Assembly (NCBI GenBank): GCA_943789355.1
Contig: CALSTU010000003.1
Span: 186,001 to 250,000 of the forward strand
DNA: 64,000 nucleotides
Direction: 5' to 3'
DNA from: UBA7430 sp002478765
GTDB lineage: Bacteria > Bacteroidota > Bacteroidia > Flavobacteriales > UBA7430
This document shows, piece after piece, positions 51,593 to 60,498 of the stretch (position 1 is the stretch's first letter; each line of letters starts with the position of its first letter). The position numbers and the translations under genes were made by a program. The notes beneath the pieces are model-generated. The model had not been told where the DNA came from. It searched no databases and was given only the letters and a program-made list of their open reading frames with translations.

Positions 51593-51626
51593 AAAAAAAA
51601 TCCCCTACATCATGTAGGGGATTTTT
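51593..51626 (-). terminator. Intrinsic terminator after the aminotransferase gene
   Basis: Ten-pair stem TCCCCTACAT/ATGTAGGGGA with the arms separated by one base, so the real loop is about CATGATG on the minus strand; eight T follow. Separates the aminotransferase from the heptose kinase. Confidence 0.9.
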
Positions 51627-51629
51627 TAA

Positions 51630-52823
51630 TTATACTAATTTTCCAAGAGCTGCTTTGATTCGATCGGCAGCCTCTATAAGTTTTTCATCCGCGGCAGCGT
51701 ATGAAATTCGAATACAATTAGGTGATCCAAATGCTTCTCCTGTAACCGTTGCTACATTCGCCTCGTTTAGAAGATACATGCAGAAATCATTTGCATCTGC
51801 GATTTTAGCTCCTTCGAAAGTCTTACCAAAGTAATAAGATACATCAGGGAAAATGTAGAAAGCTCCCTGAGGGATACTCAATTTCAGCCCATCAATTTCC
51901 TGTAGCTTAGAAACCATTAAATCTCTTCTTCTAAGAAATGCTGCGCGCATATCTCCAGTAAAGCTTGGGTCAGCATTGACGGCAGTTTCAGTTGCTTTTT
52001 GTGCTATAGAACAGGTTGCAGAAGTTGTTTGACCTTGCATTTTAGTACAAGCTGCGGCCAACCATTTAGGGCCTCCTAAATAACCTACTCTCCAACCGGT
52101 CATTGCAAATCCTTTTGACACACCATTTACGGTAACTACACGATCTTTGATGGAATCGAATTGCCCTATACTTACGTGTTCCCCTAAGAAATTAATGTGC
52201 TCGTATATTTCGTCAGAGATGATCATAATCTCTGGGTACTTTTCAAATACTTTAACCAATTCAGCCAATTCTTCTCTGCTGTATACAGATCCAGTTGGAT
52301 TGCAAGGTGTACTGAATAAGAATGCTTTTGTTTTTGGCGTAATGACTTCTTCAACTTGTTGAGCACTTACTTTGAAGTCTGCATCAACGGTAGCTTCAAT
52401 GACAATAGGTGTACCCTCAGCCATTTTCACCATTTGGTAGTAACTTACCCAATACGGAGCAGGTACAATTACTTCATCACCAGGGTTAACTATCGTTAAC
52501 AATAATTGAGACAAGGTTTGTTTTGCTCCCGTAGATGCTACAATTTCATCAGCAGCATAGTCTAGGTTGTTATCACGCTTGAATTTCTTTGAAATGGCAT
52601 TTCTAAGTTCACCCAATCCCGGAACAGGAGTGTAGTGAGAAAAGTTATCGTCAATCGCTTTCTTTGCAGCTTCCTTAATGAATTCAGGAGTGTCAAAGTC
52701 AGGCTCCCCTAAACTTAGTGAGATTACATCTACGCCACTGTCACTTAATTCACGGCTTTTTCTGGCCATAGCAATGGTTTGTGATTCTTCTAAATTCAGA
52801 ATACGATCAGATAAAATGTTCAT
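51630..52823 (-). CDS. Pyridoxal-phosphate aminotransferase, aspartate aminotransferase family
   Basis: Class I aminotransferase of the AspC/aspartate-prephenate type, 397 residues. Landmarks: DVISLSLGEPDFDTPEFI, STGAKQTLSQLLLTIV, VIVPAPYWVSYYQM, FSTPCNPTGSVYSREE, IISDEIYEHI, the PLP-binding Lys in TVNGVSKGFAMTGWRVGYL and the NCIRISYAA Arg near the end. The exact amino donor cannot be read from this; aspartate or prephenate is most likely. Single-gene unit with a -7 box upstream and a terminator. Confidence 0.92.
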   Translation of the reverse strand: MNILSDRILNLEESQTIAMARKSRELSDSGVDVISLSLGEPDFDTPEFIKEAAKKAIDDNFSHYTPVPGLGELRNAISKKFKRDNNLDYAADEIVASTGAKQTLSQLLLTIVNPGDEVIVPAPYWVSYYQMVKMAEGTPIVIEATVDADFKVSAQQVEEVITPKTKAFLFSTPCNPTGSVYSREELAELVKVFEKYPEIMIISDEIYEHINFLGEHVSIGQFDSIKDRVVTVNGVSKGFAMTGWRVGYLGGPKWLAAACTKMQGQTTSATCSIAQKATETAVNADPSFTGDMRAAFLRRRDLMVSKLQEIDGLKLSIPQGAFYIFPDVSYYFGKTFEGAKIADANDFCMYLLNEANVATVTGEAFGSPNCIRISYAAADEKLIEAADRIKAALGKLV

Positions 52824-52862
52824 GCTTTTGAGGGTTATTGCTTAATATTTTTTTTCGTGCCG

Positions 52863-52870
52863 CAAATATA
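52863..52870 (-). promoter_or_regulatory. -7 promoter box for the aminotransferase
   Basis: TATATTTG on the minus strand, ending 39 bases before the ATG. Fits TAnnTTTG. Confidence 0.5.
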
Positions 52871-52995
52871 GTTAAAGAAATTTAGTTGTAGGCGGTTCCA
52901 TTGTTCGATTTTTATTTTATTAAATTAATAAACCACAGGGGGTTAGGTACAGGTAATACTTAAGGCTGCTATTCTGTCAATCTGCAATTTTTAAA

Positions 52996-53003
52996 TATCT
53001 TTG
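52996..53003 (+). promoter_or_regulatory. -7 promoter box four bases before the queE start
   Basis: TATCTTTG fits TAnnTTTG; four bases (TGGC) separate it from the ATG at 53008, so the mRNA would be leaderless, as for tatA. If translation instead begins at a later Met (53065 or 53077), it would have a normal leader. Confidence 0.45.
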
Positions 53004-53007
53004 TGGC

Positions 53008-53658
53008 ATGAGTGAGACCCTACTTTTTTCAACAGATACGATTGAGCACATCAAGCAAGGAACGATGCTTCCTGTAATGGAGCATTTTTACACCATTCAG
53101 GGCGAAGGTTTTCATTCTGGCGCCCCTTTTTATTTCATTCGTCTGGGAGGCTGTGATGTAGGCTGCCCATGGTGTGATGTAAAAGACAGTTGGGAGCAAG
53201 GTAAGCACCCCATTCATTCCGTTGAAGAGATTGTTAGCTGGGTCGTAAATTCGAAAGCTCAAAAGGTAGTTGTCACAGGGGGCGAACCTTTGATGTATTC
53301 TCTTGACGCTTTGTGTGATTTACTTCATCAAAAGGATCTAGAGTGTCACATAGAAACATCAGGAGCTCATCCTTTCAGTGGCAATTGGGACTGGTTTACG
53401 TTATCTCCCAAGAAACGAAAACTACCTCAAAGTCTCAACTTCAAGAAAGCAAACGAACTTAAAGTGGTCATTGCTCGACTCAATGATTTTCAATTTGCTG
53501 AGGATCAAGCTTTAAAAGTGAGTTCTGATTGCAAATTGTTTCTTCAACCTGAGTGGTCTAAAGAATCTCTTATTCTTCAGGATATGATATCCTATGTTAA
53601 AGAAAACCCTAAGTGGCGTATTTCTTTACAAACCCACAAATACATGGATATTCCCTGA
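53008..53658 (+). CDS. queE: 7-carboxy-7-deazaguanine synthase
   Basis: Radical-SAM enzyme of queuosine precursor (preQ0) synthesis. The 216-residue protein has MEHFYTIQGEGFHSGAPFYF and the cluster motif GGCDVGCPWCDVK with Cys49, Cys53 and Cys56 in CxxxCxxC spacing for the 4Fe-4S cluster, then VVTGGEPLMYSLDAL and HIETSGAHPFSG. An N-terminal ~19-residue stretch before LPVMEHF is less conserved, so the start could be M20 or M24. queC, queD and queF are not in the window. Its stop is followed after one base by the OmpA-domain gene ATG. Confidence 0.93.
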   Translation: MSETLLFSTDTIEHIKQGTMLPVMEHFYTIQGEGFHSGAPFYFIRLGGCDVGCPWCDVKDSWEQGKHPIHSVEEIVSWVVNSKAQKVVVTGGEPLMYSLDALCDLLHQKDLECHIETSGAHPFSGNWDWFTLSPKKRKLPQSLNFKKANELKVVIARLNDFQFAEDQALKVSSDCKLFLQPEWSKESLILQDMISYVKENPKWRISLQTHKYMDIP

Positions 53659-53659
53659 C

Positions 53660-55552
53660 ATGCGTGTTCTACTATTATTCGTGTTGTTAAGTTTCAATAT
53701 TTTTGCTCAAGAAACAACAAAATCCAGAAAGGCAGCGAAAATATTTAGAGATGCCAAGAGGGCTATTTCTGTTAAAGATTATGGTGCTGCAAAATTATAT
53801 TTGCAAAAAGCTCTAGCCATTGACGATCGTTTTGTTGAAGCTTGGATTTTATTAGGTGATGTTAATGTGGGGCTTGGAGATAAAAAATCGGGAATAGAAG
53901 CCTACAGAAAATCGATTCCAATTGCACCTCGTTTCTCCTTTCCGATGTACTATCGTTTAGCTACAGCAGAACATTCACTTGGTTACTATTCTGAAGCTTT
54001 GCAACACATTCGCAAATACTTAAGTTTCAAGAAAGTTTCCGAGACCTACCGGAAAAGAGCAAATTCCCTGAAAAAATCATGCGAATTTTCCATCGCTGCC
54101 ATGAAAAGTCCAGTAACCTTTAACCCTGAGAGTCTTGGAGATAACATCAATACAGATGCTGACGAATATTTGCCAGCACTTTCTGCTGACGGATCCACAT
54201 TAATATTTACACGCAGTAAAAAGGATCAAGGTTTTCGTAATGAAGATTTTTATTTATCCGTTTACGATGCAGAAGATTGGTCGGTGGCAAAGAATTTAGG
54301 AGAGCCTATCAATACACTTCAGAATGAAGGGGCTCAATGCATTACTGCAGATGGTAAAACTCTTTATTTTACAGCATGTTCTCGACCCGATTCATACGGT
54401 CGTTGTGATTTGTATTCATCTAATTTTGTGGGAGGATATTGGACTGAACCTGTAAATTTAGGCGATCGTATAAATACTGAAAGTTGGGAGTCTCAGCCTG
54501 CAATTTCATCAGATGGAAGACAATTGTTTTTTGTTTCAAATCGCCTCGGAGGAGTGGGGAAAAAAGATATATGGGTGTCTTATAAAAATGCCAAAGGAAA
54601 TTGGACACAGGCAAAAAACTTAGGGAAAGACATCAATACAATCAAGGATGATGTTTCCCCTTTTTTACATTGGGACAACCAAACCCTATATTTTTCATCA
54701 AAAGGATATTTGGGTATGGGAGGGTTTGATGTTTTTTTATCTCGCCTCAATGAATTAGGCCAGTGGGGCACGGTGAAAAATATTGGATTTCCAATCAATT
54801 CGCCTGCGGATGAGAATTCTTTGATTGTTGCTAAAGATGGACGAACAGCTTATTTTGCTTCTTCACATTTTCAAGAAGACAGAGAAGATTTAGATCTATA
54901 TACCTTTGAATTGCCTATAGATAGAAGGGCTAGGGAAGTTGCATACATTCAGGGGACTGTTACAGACGCAAAATCAAAAAGAGCCATTGAGGCTGAAATA
55001 GAACTGGTAGATTTAAACTCAAACAGATCATACAAGAGTATTCGCTCAGATGCTGGTGGTGATTTTATGTTGTGTTTGCCTTCTGAAGCCGAATATGCAC
55101 TTACCGTGATGAAGAAGAACTACCTGTTTTACTCAGAAAACATTAAAATGAATCGTGAAGGAACGATTCTTGTTAAGAATTACACATTACAGCCTATAGA
55201 AGTAGGTGAGCAAGTTCGTTTAGATAATATTTTTTTTGAATTGAATTCTTTTGATTTAAAGAATGAGTCTGCTGTAGAATTAAACAAGATTATCCAATTC
55301 ATGCAATCAAATCCTTTTGTTGTCGTGGAAATTGGTGGTCATACTGATGATCGTGGTTCACGGAATTATAACCTAGTCCTGTCTGAGCGAAGAGCCCAAT
55401 CTGTAAAGCGTGCTTTAGAGCAAAGAGGGGTGTCCTCAGAACGAATTCAAACGAGAGGATACGGAATGGATGAGCCCTTAAACTCAAACACCTCTGAGAA
55501 AGATAGAGCAGAGAATCGTAGGACGGAACTAAAAATCATTGCTATCGAATGA
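53660..55552 (+). CDS. PorE-like TPR/PD40/OmpA-domain periplasmic protein (second copy)
   Basis: A 630-residue paralogue in architecture of the protein at 37.4-39.5 kb. The start is the ATG at 53660, one base after the queE stop, which opens a signal peptide (MRVLLLFVLLSFNIFAQ); the frame upstream of it is read inside queE. Order: signal peptide, TPR-like helices (25-140; DYGAAKLYLQKALAIDDRF), PD40 propeller (about 145-430; PALSADGSTLIFTRSKK, DGRQLFFVSNRLGGVGKKDI, YLGMGGFDVFLS), regulatory-like Ig domain (about 435-515) and OmpA domain (520-630) with GGHTDDRGSRNYNLVLSERR and AENRRTELKI, retaining the Asp/Arg pair that binds peptidoglycan. No lipobox. Overlaps the next gene by 4 bases. Confidence 0.87.
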   Translation: MRVLLLFVLLSFNIFAQETTKSRKAAKIFRDAKRAISVKDYGAAKLYLQKALAIDDRFVEAWILLGDVNVGLGDKKSGIEAYRKSIPIAPRFSFPMYYRLATAEHSLGYYSEALQHIRKYLSFKKVSETYRKRANSLKKSCEFSIAAMKSPVTFNPESLGDNINTDADEYLPALSADGSTLIFTRSKKDQGFRNEDFYLSVYDAEDWSVAKNLGEPINTLQNEGAQCITADGKTLYFTACSRPDSYGRCDLYSSNFVGGYWTEPVNLGDRINTESWESQPAISSDGRQLFFVSNRLGGVGKKDIWVSYKNAKGNWTQAKNLGKDINTIKDDVSPFLHWDNQTLYFSSKGYLGMGGFDVFLSRLNELGQWGTVKNIGFPINSPADENSLIVAKDGRTAYFASSHFQEDREDLDLYTFELPIDRRAREVAYIQGTVTDAKSKRAIEAEIELVDLNSNRSYKSIRSDAGGDFMLCLPSEAEYALTVMKKNYLFYSENIKMNREGTILVKNYTLQPIEVGEQVRLDNIFFELNSFDLKNESAVELNKIIQFMQSNPFVVVEIGGHTDDRGSRNYNLVLSERRAQSVKRALEQRGVSSERIQTRGYGMDEPLNSNTSEKDRAENRRTELKIIAIE

Positions 55553-56397
55553 TACAAGTTGTTGAGTGTCCGAGAGATGCCATGCAAGGTGTTGCTAATT
55601 TCATTTCAACGGAGAAGAAGGCCGAATACATCAATTTGCTTTTAAAAGTTGGTTTTCATACCATTGATTTTGGGTCTTTTGTTTCTCCAAAAGCCATCCC
55701 ACAAATGCGCGATACAGAGGCTGTGCTTTCAAAGTTAAATTTAGATGATACAGATTCGAAGTTACTAGCTATCGTCGCAAATCAGAGAGGTGCAGCGCAG
55801 GCTTCTTCCTTTGATGAGATTCAATTTTTAGGATACCCATTTTCAATCTCAGAAATTTTCCAACAACGAAATACAAATCGATCTATTAAAGATTCTCTCG
55901 TTCTGGTAGATGAGATTAAGAATTTATGTGAGTCTAAAAATAAGAATTTGGTGGTTTATCTTTCGATGGCTTTTGGAAATCCTTACGGCGAACACTGGGA
56001 CATTGATGTTGTAGCAGAGTGGGTAAAAGTTTTGTCAAAAATGGGAGTGCGCCATGTAGCTCTATCTGACACCATTGGTGCTTCTTGTAAAGAAACGATT
56101 CACCCTTTGTTTTCTCAGTTGATTCCTGAGTTTGATCAAGTGACTTTTGGTGCTCATTTACATACAACCCCTGAAAACTGGAAAGAAAAAATTTTAGCAG
56201 CCTATCAAGCCGGATGTGTTCGGTTTGACACTGCAATACAAGGTTACGGTGGGTGTCCTTTTGCAAAGGATGATTTGATTGGAAACATGCCTACGGAAAA
56301 AGTTCTTTCTTTTTTGAATGAGCAAAAAATGAACTCAGGCCTTAATGCTTTAGCTTTCGAGTCATCTTACAACAAGGCTTTAGAGATCTTTAGGTGA
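55549..56397 (+). CDS. mvaB: Hydroxymethylglutaryl-CoA lyase family protein
   Basis: Cleaves HMG-CoA to acetyl-CoA and acetoacetate, the last step of leucine breakdown. The 282-residue TIM-barrel protein begins VVECPRDAMQGV (catalytic Arg-Asp pair of the HMGL-like family), with FVSPKAIPQMRDTEAV, VALSDTIGASC, FGAHLHTTPENW (metal-binding His pair) and the Cys-loop IQGYGGCPFAKDDLIGNMPTEKV that marks HMG-CoA lyases. Overlaps the OmpA-domain gene by 4 bases (ATGA), so is translationally coupled to an unrelated envelope gene. Confidence 0.92.
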   Translation: MIQVVECPRDAMQGVANFISTEKKAEYINLLLKVGFHTIDFGSFVSPKAIPQMRDTEAVLSKLNLDDTDSKLLAIVANQRGAAQASSFDEIQFLGYPFSISEIFQQRNTNRSIKDSLVLVDEIKNLCESKNKNLVVYLSMAFGNPYGEHWDIDVVAEWVKVLSKMGVRHVALSDTIGASCKETIHPLFSQLIPEFDQVTFGAHLHTTPENWKEKILAAYQAGCVRFDTAIQGYGGCPFAKDDLIGNMPTEKVLSFLNEQKMNSGLNALAFESSYNKALEIFR

Positions 56398-56489
56398 AAA
56401 ATATTAGGTCATGATTTCATGGAGTCATCGCTGTTAATATTCTTTCAGCACCTTTTTTAAGATCAAGGAATCTTTTTGTTGTATTGTGG

Positions 56490-56497
56490 TATATTTG
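56490..56497 (+). promoter_or_regulatory. -7 promoter box for the DEAD-box gene at 56.5 kb
   Basis: TATATTTG, perfect TAnnTTTG, ending 23 bases before the TTG start codon at 56521. Confidence 0.55.
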
Positions 56498-56520
56498 CGA
56501 GGAATTAAACCACGGTAACT

Positions 56521-57633
56521 TTGAAGAGTTTTAAAGAATTAGGCGTACACAAAGATTTTGTAAAAGCATTGGATGGCTTGAATATTTCTATACCATCAGA
56601 AATTCAAATTTTATCGATACCTGTTTTGTTAGGTGATCGTACCGATTTTATTGGCCGCGCACAAACAGGAACAGGGAAAACAGCTGCTTTTGGGCTGCCA
56701 TTACTCCAAAGTGTTGATGTTTCGAGAAATGAGATTCAAGGTCTTGTTTTATGCCCCACGCGTGAGTTAGGGCAACAGATTGCAAAGTCCTTGTTCAGGT
56801 TCACTAAATTTTCAGATAAGATCTTCACTGAAGCGGTTTATGGTGGAGAAAAGATTGACCGACAAATTGGCGCTTTACGGCGACCTACCCATATTGTAGT
56901 TGCTACACCGGGACGTCTCATTGATTTGTTAAAGCGCAAAGCTTTGAGCTTAGATAAAGTGAAAACAGTGATTCTAGACGAGGCAGATGAAATGTTGAGT
57001 ATGGGCTTTAAAAAGGAGCTCAATCAAATCTTAGATTTTGTCCCTCAAGAGGCCAATAAATGGTTGTTTTCTGCTACAATGCCTCATGACATCAGAGAAA
57101 TGATTAAAGAGCACCTTTCGGATGATGCGCATAGAGTTGAAACGAGTGGTAAAACATTAGTCAATGAAAATATAGAGCACAAATACTTTGTATGTGATGA
57201 GGAGGAAAAGTTGCATGTTTTGTTGCAGTTTATTAACTCACAATACAAGGAAAGAGGAATTATTTTTTGCAGAACAAAAAAAGCGACCCAACATCTAGCA
57301 AAGCAGCTTATTGCTAAAAATATATCGACCGACGCCATTCATGGAGATTTGTATCAAAAGGAACGTGATAAGGTGTTACGTGCATTTAAAAAAGAAAAAT
57401 TACAACTTATTGTAGCAACAGACATTGCTGCTAGAGGATTGGATATAGATGCACTTTCGTATGTAGTACATTACCAATTGCCTGAAAGTGAAGAGTATTA
57501 CACTCACAGAAGTGGGCGAACAGCACGTGCTGGAAACTCAGGGTTATCTATGGCTTTTGTTACGGCTTTCGAAAGCAATAAATTAAGGGCGTACGAAAAG
57601 AGTCTCGATATTTCATTTGAAAGGGTCCGTTAA
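56521..57633 (+). CDS. DEAD-box RNA helicase, minimal core
   Basis: ATP-dependent RNA helicase of 370 residues. TTG start at 56521: there is an in-frame TAA 13 bases upstream, and the conserved FKELGVHKDFVKAL plus Q-motif PSEIQ begin right at this codon, so no later start is possible. Motifs: AQTGTGKTAAF, PTRELGQQI, ATPGRLIDLL, DEADEMLSMGF, SATM, then second domain IIFCRTKKATQHLAKQL, IVATDIAARGLDID and HRSGRTARAG. It ends soon after motif VI with no C-terminal RNA-binding extension. Its RNA target is unknown. Confidence 0.9.
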   Translation: MKSFKELGVHKDFVKALDGLNISIPSEIQILSIPVLLGDRTDFIGRAQTGTGKTAAFGLPLLQSVDVSRNEIQGLVLCPTRELGQQIAKSLFRFTKFSDKIFTEAVYGGEKIDRQIGALRRPTHIVVATPGRLIDLLKRKALSLDKVKTVILDEADEMLSMGFKKELNQILDFVPQEANKWLFSATMPHDIREMIKEHLSDDAHRVETSGKTLVNENIEHKYFVCDEEEKLHVLLQFINSQYKERGIIFCRTKKATQHLAKQLIAKNISTDAIHGDLYQKERDKVLRAFKKEKLQLIVATDIAARGLDIDALSYVVHYQLPESEEYYTHRSGRTARAGNSGLSMAFVTAFESNKLRAYEKSLDISFERVR

Positions 57634-57675
57634 GTCTACTATGCTGAATCTTATTACATTACCACAACATACATT

Positions 57676-58818
57676 TTAGAAACTTTTCAAGTCTAAATGC
57701 TCACTATCAATCATGTCTACCCATTTCTTCATTTTCTTCTGAATGATTTTGAAATGGTGTTTATCCTCAGGCGTTATCAAAGAAATGGCACTTCCAGGTG
57801 ACTCTGCTCTTCCTGTTCTCCCTATACGATGAATGTAGTCTTTGGGTGATCTTGGTAATTCGTAGTTGATGACATGTGGAAGGAATTCAATGTCGATTCC
57901 ACGAGCAAGTAAGTCAGTAGCGACAAGAACTCTGAGTGTTCCCGCTTTAAATTTTGCTAACGATTCAAGTCTTGCCGTTTGACTTTTTTTGCTGTGAATT
58001 GCCGATGCGTCAATTCCATTTTTCCGCAGCTTGTCCGCTATGTTGTCGGCTTTATAGGTTGATGCTGCAAAGACTAACACTTGTTGCAAGTCATTTTTCT
58101 TAATCAAATAGCGCAGTAGCGGGCCTTTGTTTCCTTCACTAACCCAGTATCCTGTTTGTTTAATCAACTCTATTGAATCTTCTTCTGCTTCTATTTTTAT
58201 TAAGATAGGATCTTCAAGTATCAGCTGATTAATCGATTTAACATCATCGCTTAAGGTTGCTGAAAAGAGTAGGTTTTGACGTTTTTTAGGAAGGAGTTTG
58301 AAGATGCGGTCAATTTCATCTTTAAATCCCATACCCAATATTTTATCTGCTTCATCAAGTACAAGAGTCTTGATTTCGGAAAGATGTACGGCATTAGATT
58401 CCACTAAATCTAGCAGTCTTCCTGGTGTTGAAACCAATACATTAACATTGTTAAGTGCTTGCATTTGAGGGTTTATAGAAACCCCACCATATACTGCCAA
58501 TGTTTTTATTCTTTCTGGTAGCGATGAACCAAATTGCTGGAACACGTCTTTCACCTGAACAGCAAGTTCTCTCGTAGGAACCAATACCAGAACATTTACA
58601 TGACGATTCTTATTGGCGGAATCATTTTGCAGTTGATTCAATATCGGTAAGGTGTAGCTTGCTGTTTTCCCGGATCCTGTTTTCGCAATTCCAAGTATGT
58701 CTCTACCCTTTAAGATTGCGGGAATTGCTTCTTTTTGAATCGGAAAGGGATTCATTAATTTCTGAGTCGTTAGAACGCTTAATAATGACTTAGATAAACC
58801 TAAAGATGAAAAAGACAT
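57676..58818 (-). CDS. rhlE: DEAD-box RNA helicase, RhlE-like
   Basis: ATP-dependent RNA helicase of 380 residues, convergent with the preceding one. Motifs: FSSLGLSKSLLSVL with Q-motif PFPIQ, AKTGSGKTASY, VPTRELAVQV, STPGRLLDLV, LVLDEADKILGMGFKDEID, SATL, then VLVFAASTYKADNIADKL, VLVATDLLARGIDIEFLP and HRIGRTGRAESPG. A short charged C-terminal tail follows. RhlE is involved in ribosome maturation and RNA decay in other bacteria. No terminator between the two convergent genes (42-base gap). Confidence 0.87.
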   Translation of the reverse strand: MSFSSLGLSKSLLSVLTTQKLMNPFPIQKEAIPAILKGRDILGIAKTGSGKTASYTLPILNQLQNDSANKNRHVNVLVLVPTRELAVQVKDVFQQFGSSLPERIKTLAVYGGVSINPQMQALNNVNVLVSTPGRLLDLVESNAVHLSEIKTLVLDEADKILGMGFKDEIDRIFKLLPKKRQNLLFSATLSDDVKSINQLILEDPILIKIEAEEDSIELIKQTGYWVSEGNKGPLLRYLIKKNDLQQVLVFAASTYKADNIADKLRKNGIDASAIHSKKSQTARLESLAKFKAGTLRVLVATDLLARGIDIEFLPHVINYELPRSPKDYIHRIGRTGRAESPGSAISLITPEDKHHFKIIQKKMKKWVDMIDSEHLDLKSF

Positions 58819-58939
58819 ATGAATTAAATTGTGATTAAGGGTTTTTAATGAAATTAATGTTTTGCTGCATCATTTGTATGACCACTCAAACCTCTTTTTT
58901 TGTCAAGATTATTTCATGAGTTGTGAGTAGTAATAAGTT

Positions 58940-59506
58940 TTAAAAATGATTTTTAATCAGCTGTATATTTAATTCGTGAACAGGCAAACCTACGACGTTA
59001 AAATAAGAACCTTCAATTTTAGTAATGCCTATAGCGCCTATCCATTCTTGGATGCCATAAGAACCTGCTTTGTCTAAAGGTTTGTATGTTTTGATGTAAT
59101 ATTCGATTTCTGACGCATTGAGTTCCTTGAAAAAGACTTTTGTGCTGCAAGAAAATGAAGTGATTGTATCTTTTGATTTAATACAGACACCCGAAACAAC
59201 CACATGACTTTTATTGGACAAGCTCTCAAGCATTTTTCTGGCTTCAGCTTCATCTTTGGGCTTTCCCAGAATCTTTTGATCTAATATCACCACAGTGTCT
59301 GCGGTAATTATAATTTGGTTTTCACCAACATCTGGAAAAGCCGAAGCTTTCTGCTTGGCAAGATATTCCGCTACTTTTGGAACAGGTAAATTTTTTGGAA
59401 AGATCTCATCTATTGGCCGAACCTCAACATTGAAATCGTAGTCAAGTAGTGCCAACAATTCTTTTCTCCTAGGTGACTGAGATGCGAGTGTGATGATTTT
59501 CGTCAT
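58940..59506 (-). CDS. maf: Nucleoside triphosphate pyrophosphatase, Maf family
   Basis: House-cleaning pyrophosphatase that hydrolyses non-canonical or dTTP/UTP nucleotides. The 188-residue protein has LASQSPRRKELLALL, VRPIDEIFPKN, EYLAKQKASAFPD, the ITADTVVILDQKILGKPKDEAEA block and KAGSYGIQEWIGAIGITKIEGSYFNVVGLP. Length is normal. Gene order with UbiA, KdsC and DUF2520 is a usual flavobacterial cluster; the 78-base gap from ubiA is the largest inside it. Confidence 0.94.
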   Translation of the reverse strand: MTKIITLASQSPRRKELLALLDYDFNVEVRPIDEIFPKNLPVPKVAEYLAKQKASAFPDVGENQIIITADTVVILDQKILGKPKDEAEARKMLESLSNKSHVVVSGVCIKSKDTITSFSCSTKVFFKELNASEIEYYIKTYKPLDKAGSYGIQEWIGAIGITKIEGSYFNVVGLPVHELNIQLIKNHF

Positions 59507-59584
59507 GTTATGATATCGATGTTTTCAGAGTTTAATCATGAAACTTTTTGGTATTCGATGAAAAATAAATTTGTACGACAAGGT

Positions 59585-60475
59585 TTATTCGATGAAAAAA
59601 AACAAACTAATAATCCCAGCAAAAATGATGAATTTAATGAGCTTTGAAATACGTTCGTAATCCATGTTTTCTTTGGCTTTGTAGATCCATATATTCAATA
59701 GGAACAACGGTCCAATGAGAAGAGTCAGAGCGTATGCTAGAGCAACCAATTCACTTTTAAAAATGTATATTGATATTGAAATGACCATAAAAGCAGTCAG
59801 TATACTTAACCATTTCACAAATTCTTTTGTTTTGGGAATGCCCCAAACGGAAGGAAGCGTACGTATTTTAAATCGTTGATCACCTTCTACGGTCCTGAGG
59901 TCTTTGATGATTTCATTCATCAAACTTGATATAAATGCAAAAGCAGCATAAATACACAGTACAACAAGTGGGGATTTACTTTCTTGTAAGTGTAATTTTG
60001 GGAGAATTTCGAAAGAAGAAAGAGAGAAAACAAACAGTAGCGTTAAAATGGCAACAATGAAGTTGCCAACGAAAAGTTTTCGTTTAAGTCTCAGACTATA
60101 TTCCCAAAGAATGTATGATGCAACCGACATGATGGCTCCTAGAACGATGTAATCAAGTTTGTAGGCGACGAAGAACCCAATAATCACCCCACTTAATGAA
60201 AGTATCACGTGAAGAATTAAAGCAACCCTACGCTTGATGCTTCTTCCAACAATTACATTTTTATTTGCGGTGTCTGTCTGAATGTCAAAGTAGTCGTTAA
60301 TTACATACCCTCCGGCAGCAATTAAAATCATGCTCAATACCAAAAGTGCAAAATATAAATCTCCCAACACATTTTCTTTTCCGTAAGCGGGAACCAAAAT
60401 ACTGTATCTCAATAGGTACTGAATTAGTACCATCACGAGTAAGTTTTGAAAACGGATTAGAGTTAAGTATTTCAC
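59585..60475 (-). CDS. UbiA-family prenyltransferase
   Basis: Integral membrane prenyltransferase, 296 residues, about nine membrane segments. The two Asp-rich motifs are NDYFDIQTDTANK (about residues 74-86) and DLRTVEGDQRFKIRTLP (the second Asp cluster), with the expected spacing. In this phylum the gene is annotated as geranylgeranylglycerol-phosphate geranylgeranyltransferase; which isoprenoid and acceptor it really uses cannot be read from sequence, and menaquinone or another quinone precursor is an alternative. Starts 23 bases after kdsC. Confidence 0.87.
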   Translation of the reverse strand: MKYLTLIRFQNLLVMVLIQYLLRYSILVPAYGKENVLGDLYFALLVLSMILIAAGGYVINDYFDIQTDTANKNVIVGRSIKRRVALILHVILSLSGVIIGFFVAYKLDYIVLGAIMSVASYILWEYSLRLKRKLFVGNFIVAILTLLFVFSLSSFEILPKLHLQESKSPLVVLCIYAAFAFISSLMNEIIKDLRTVEGDQRFKIRTLPSVWGIPKTKEFVKWLSILTAFMVISISIYIFKSELVALAYALTLLIGPLFLLNIWIYKAKENMDYERISKLIKFIIFAGIISLFFFIE

Positions 60476-60498
60476 GATTCGTTTGGGGGTGTTTTATT

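Noticed and set aside
55934..56266. 110-codon antisense frame over the HMG-CoA lyase gene
   Set aside because: Shadow of a conserved catalytic region; Gln/Ser/His-rich sequence with no family features.
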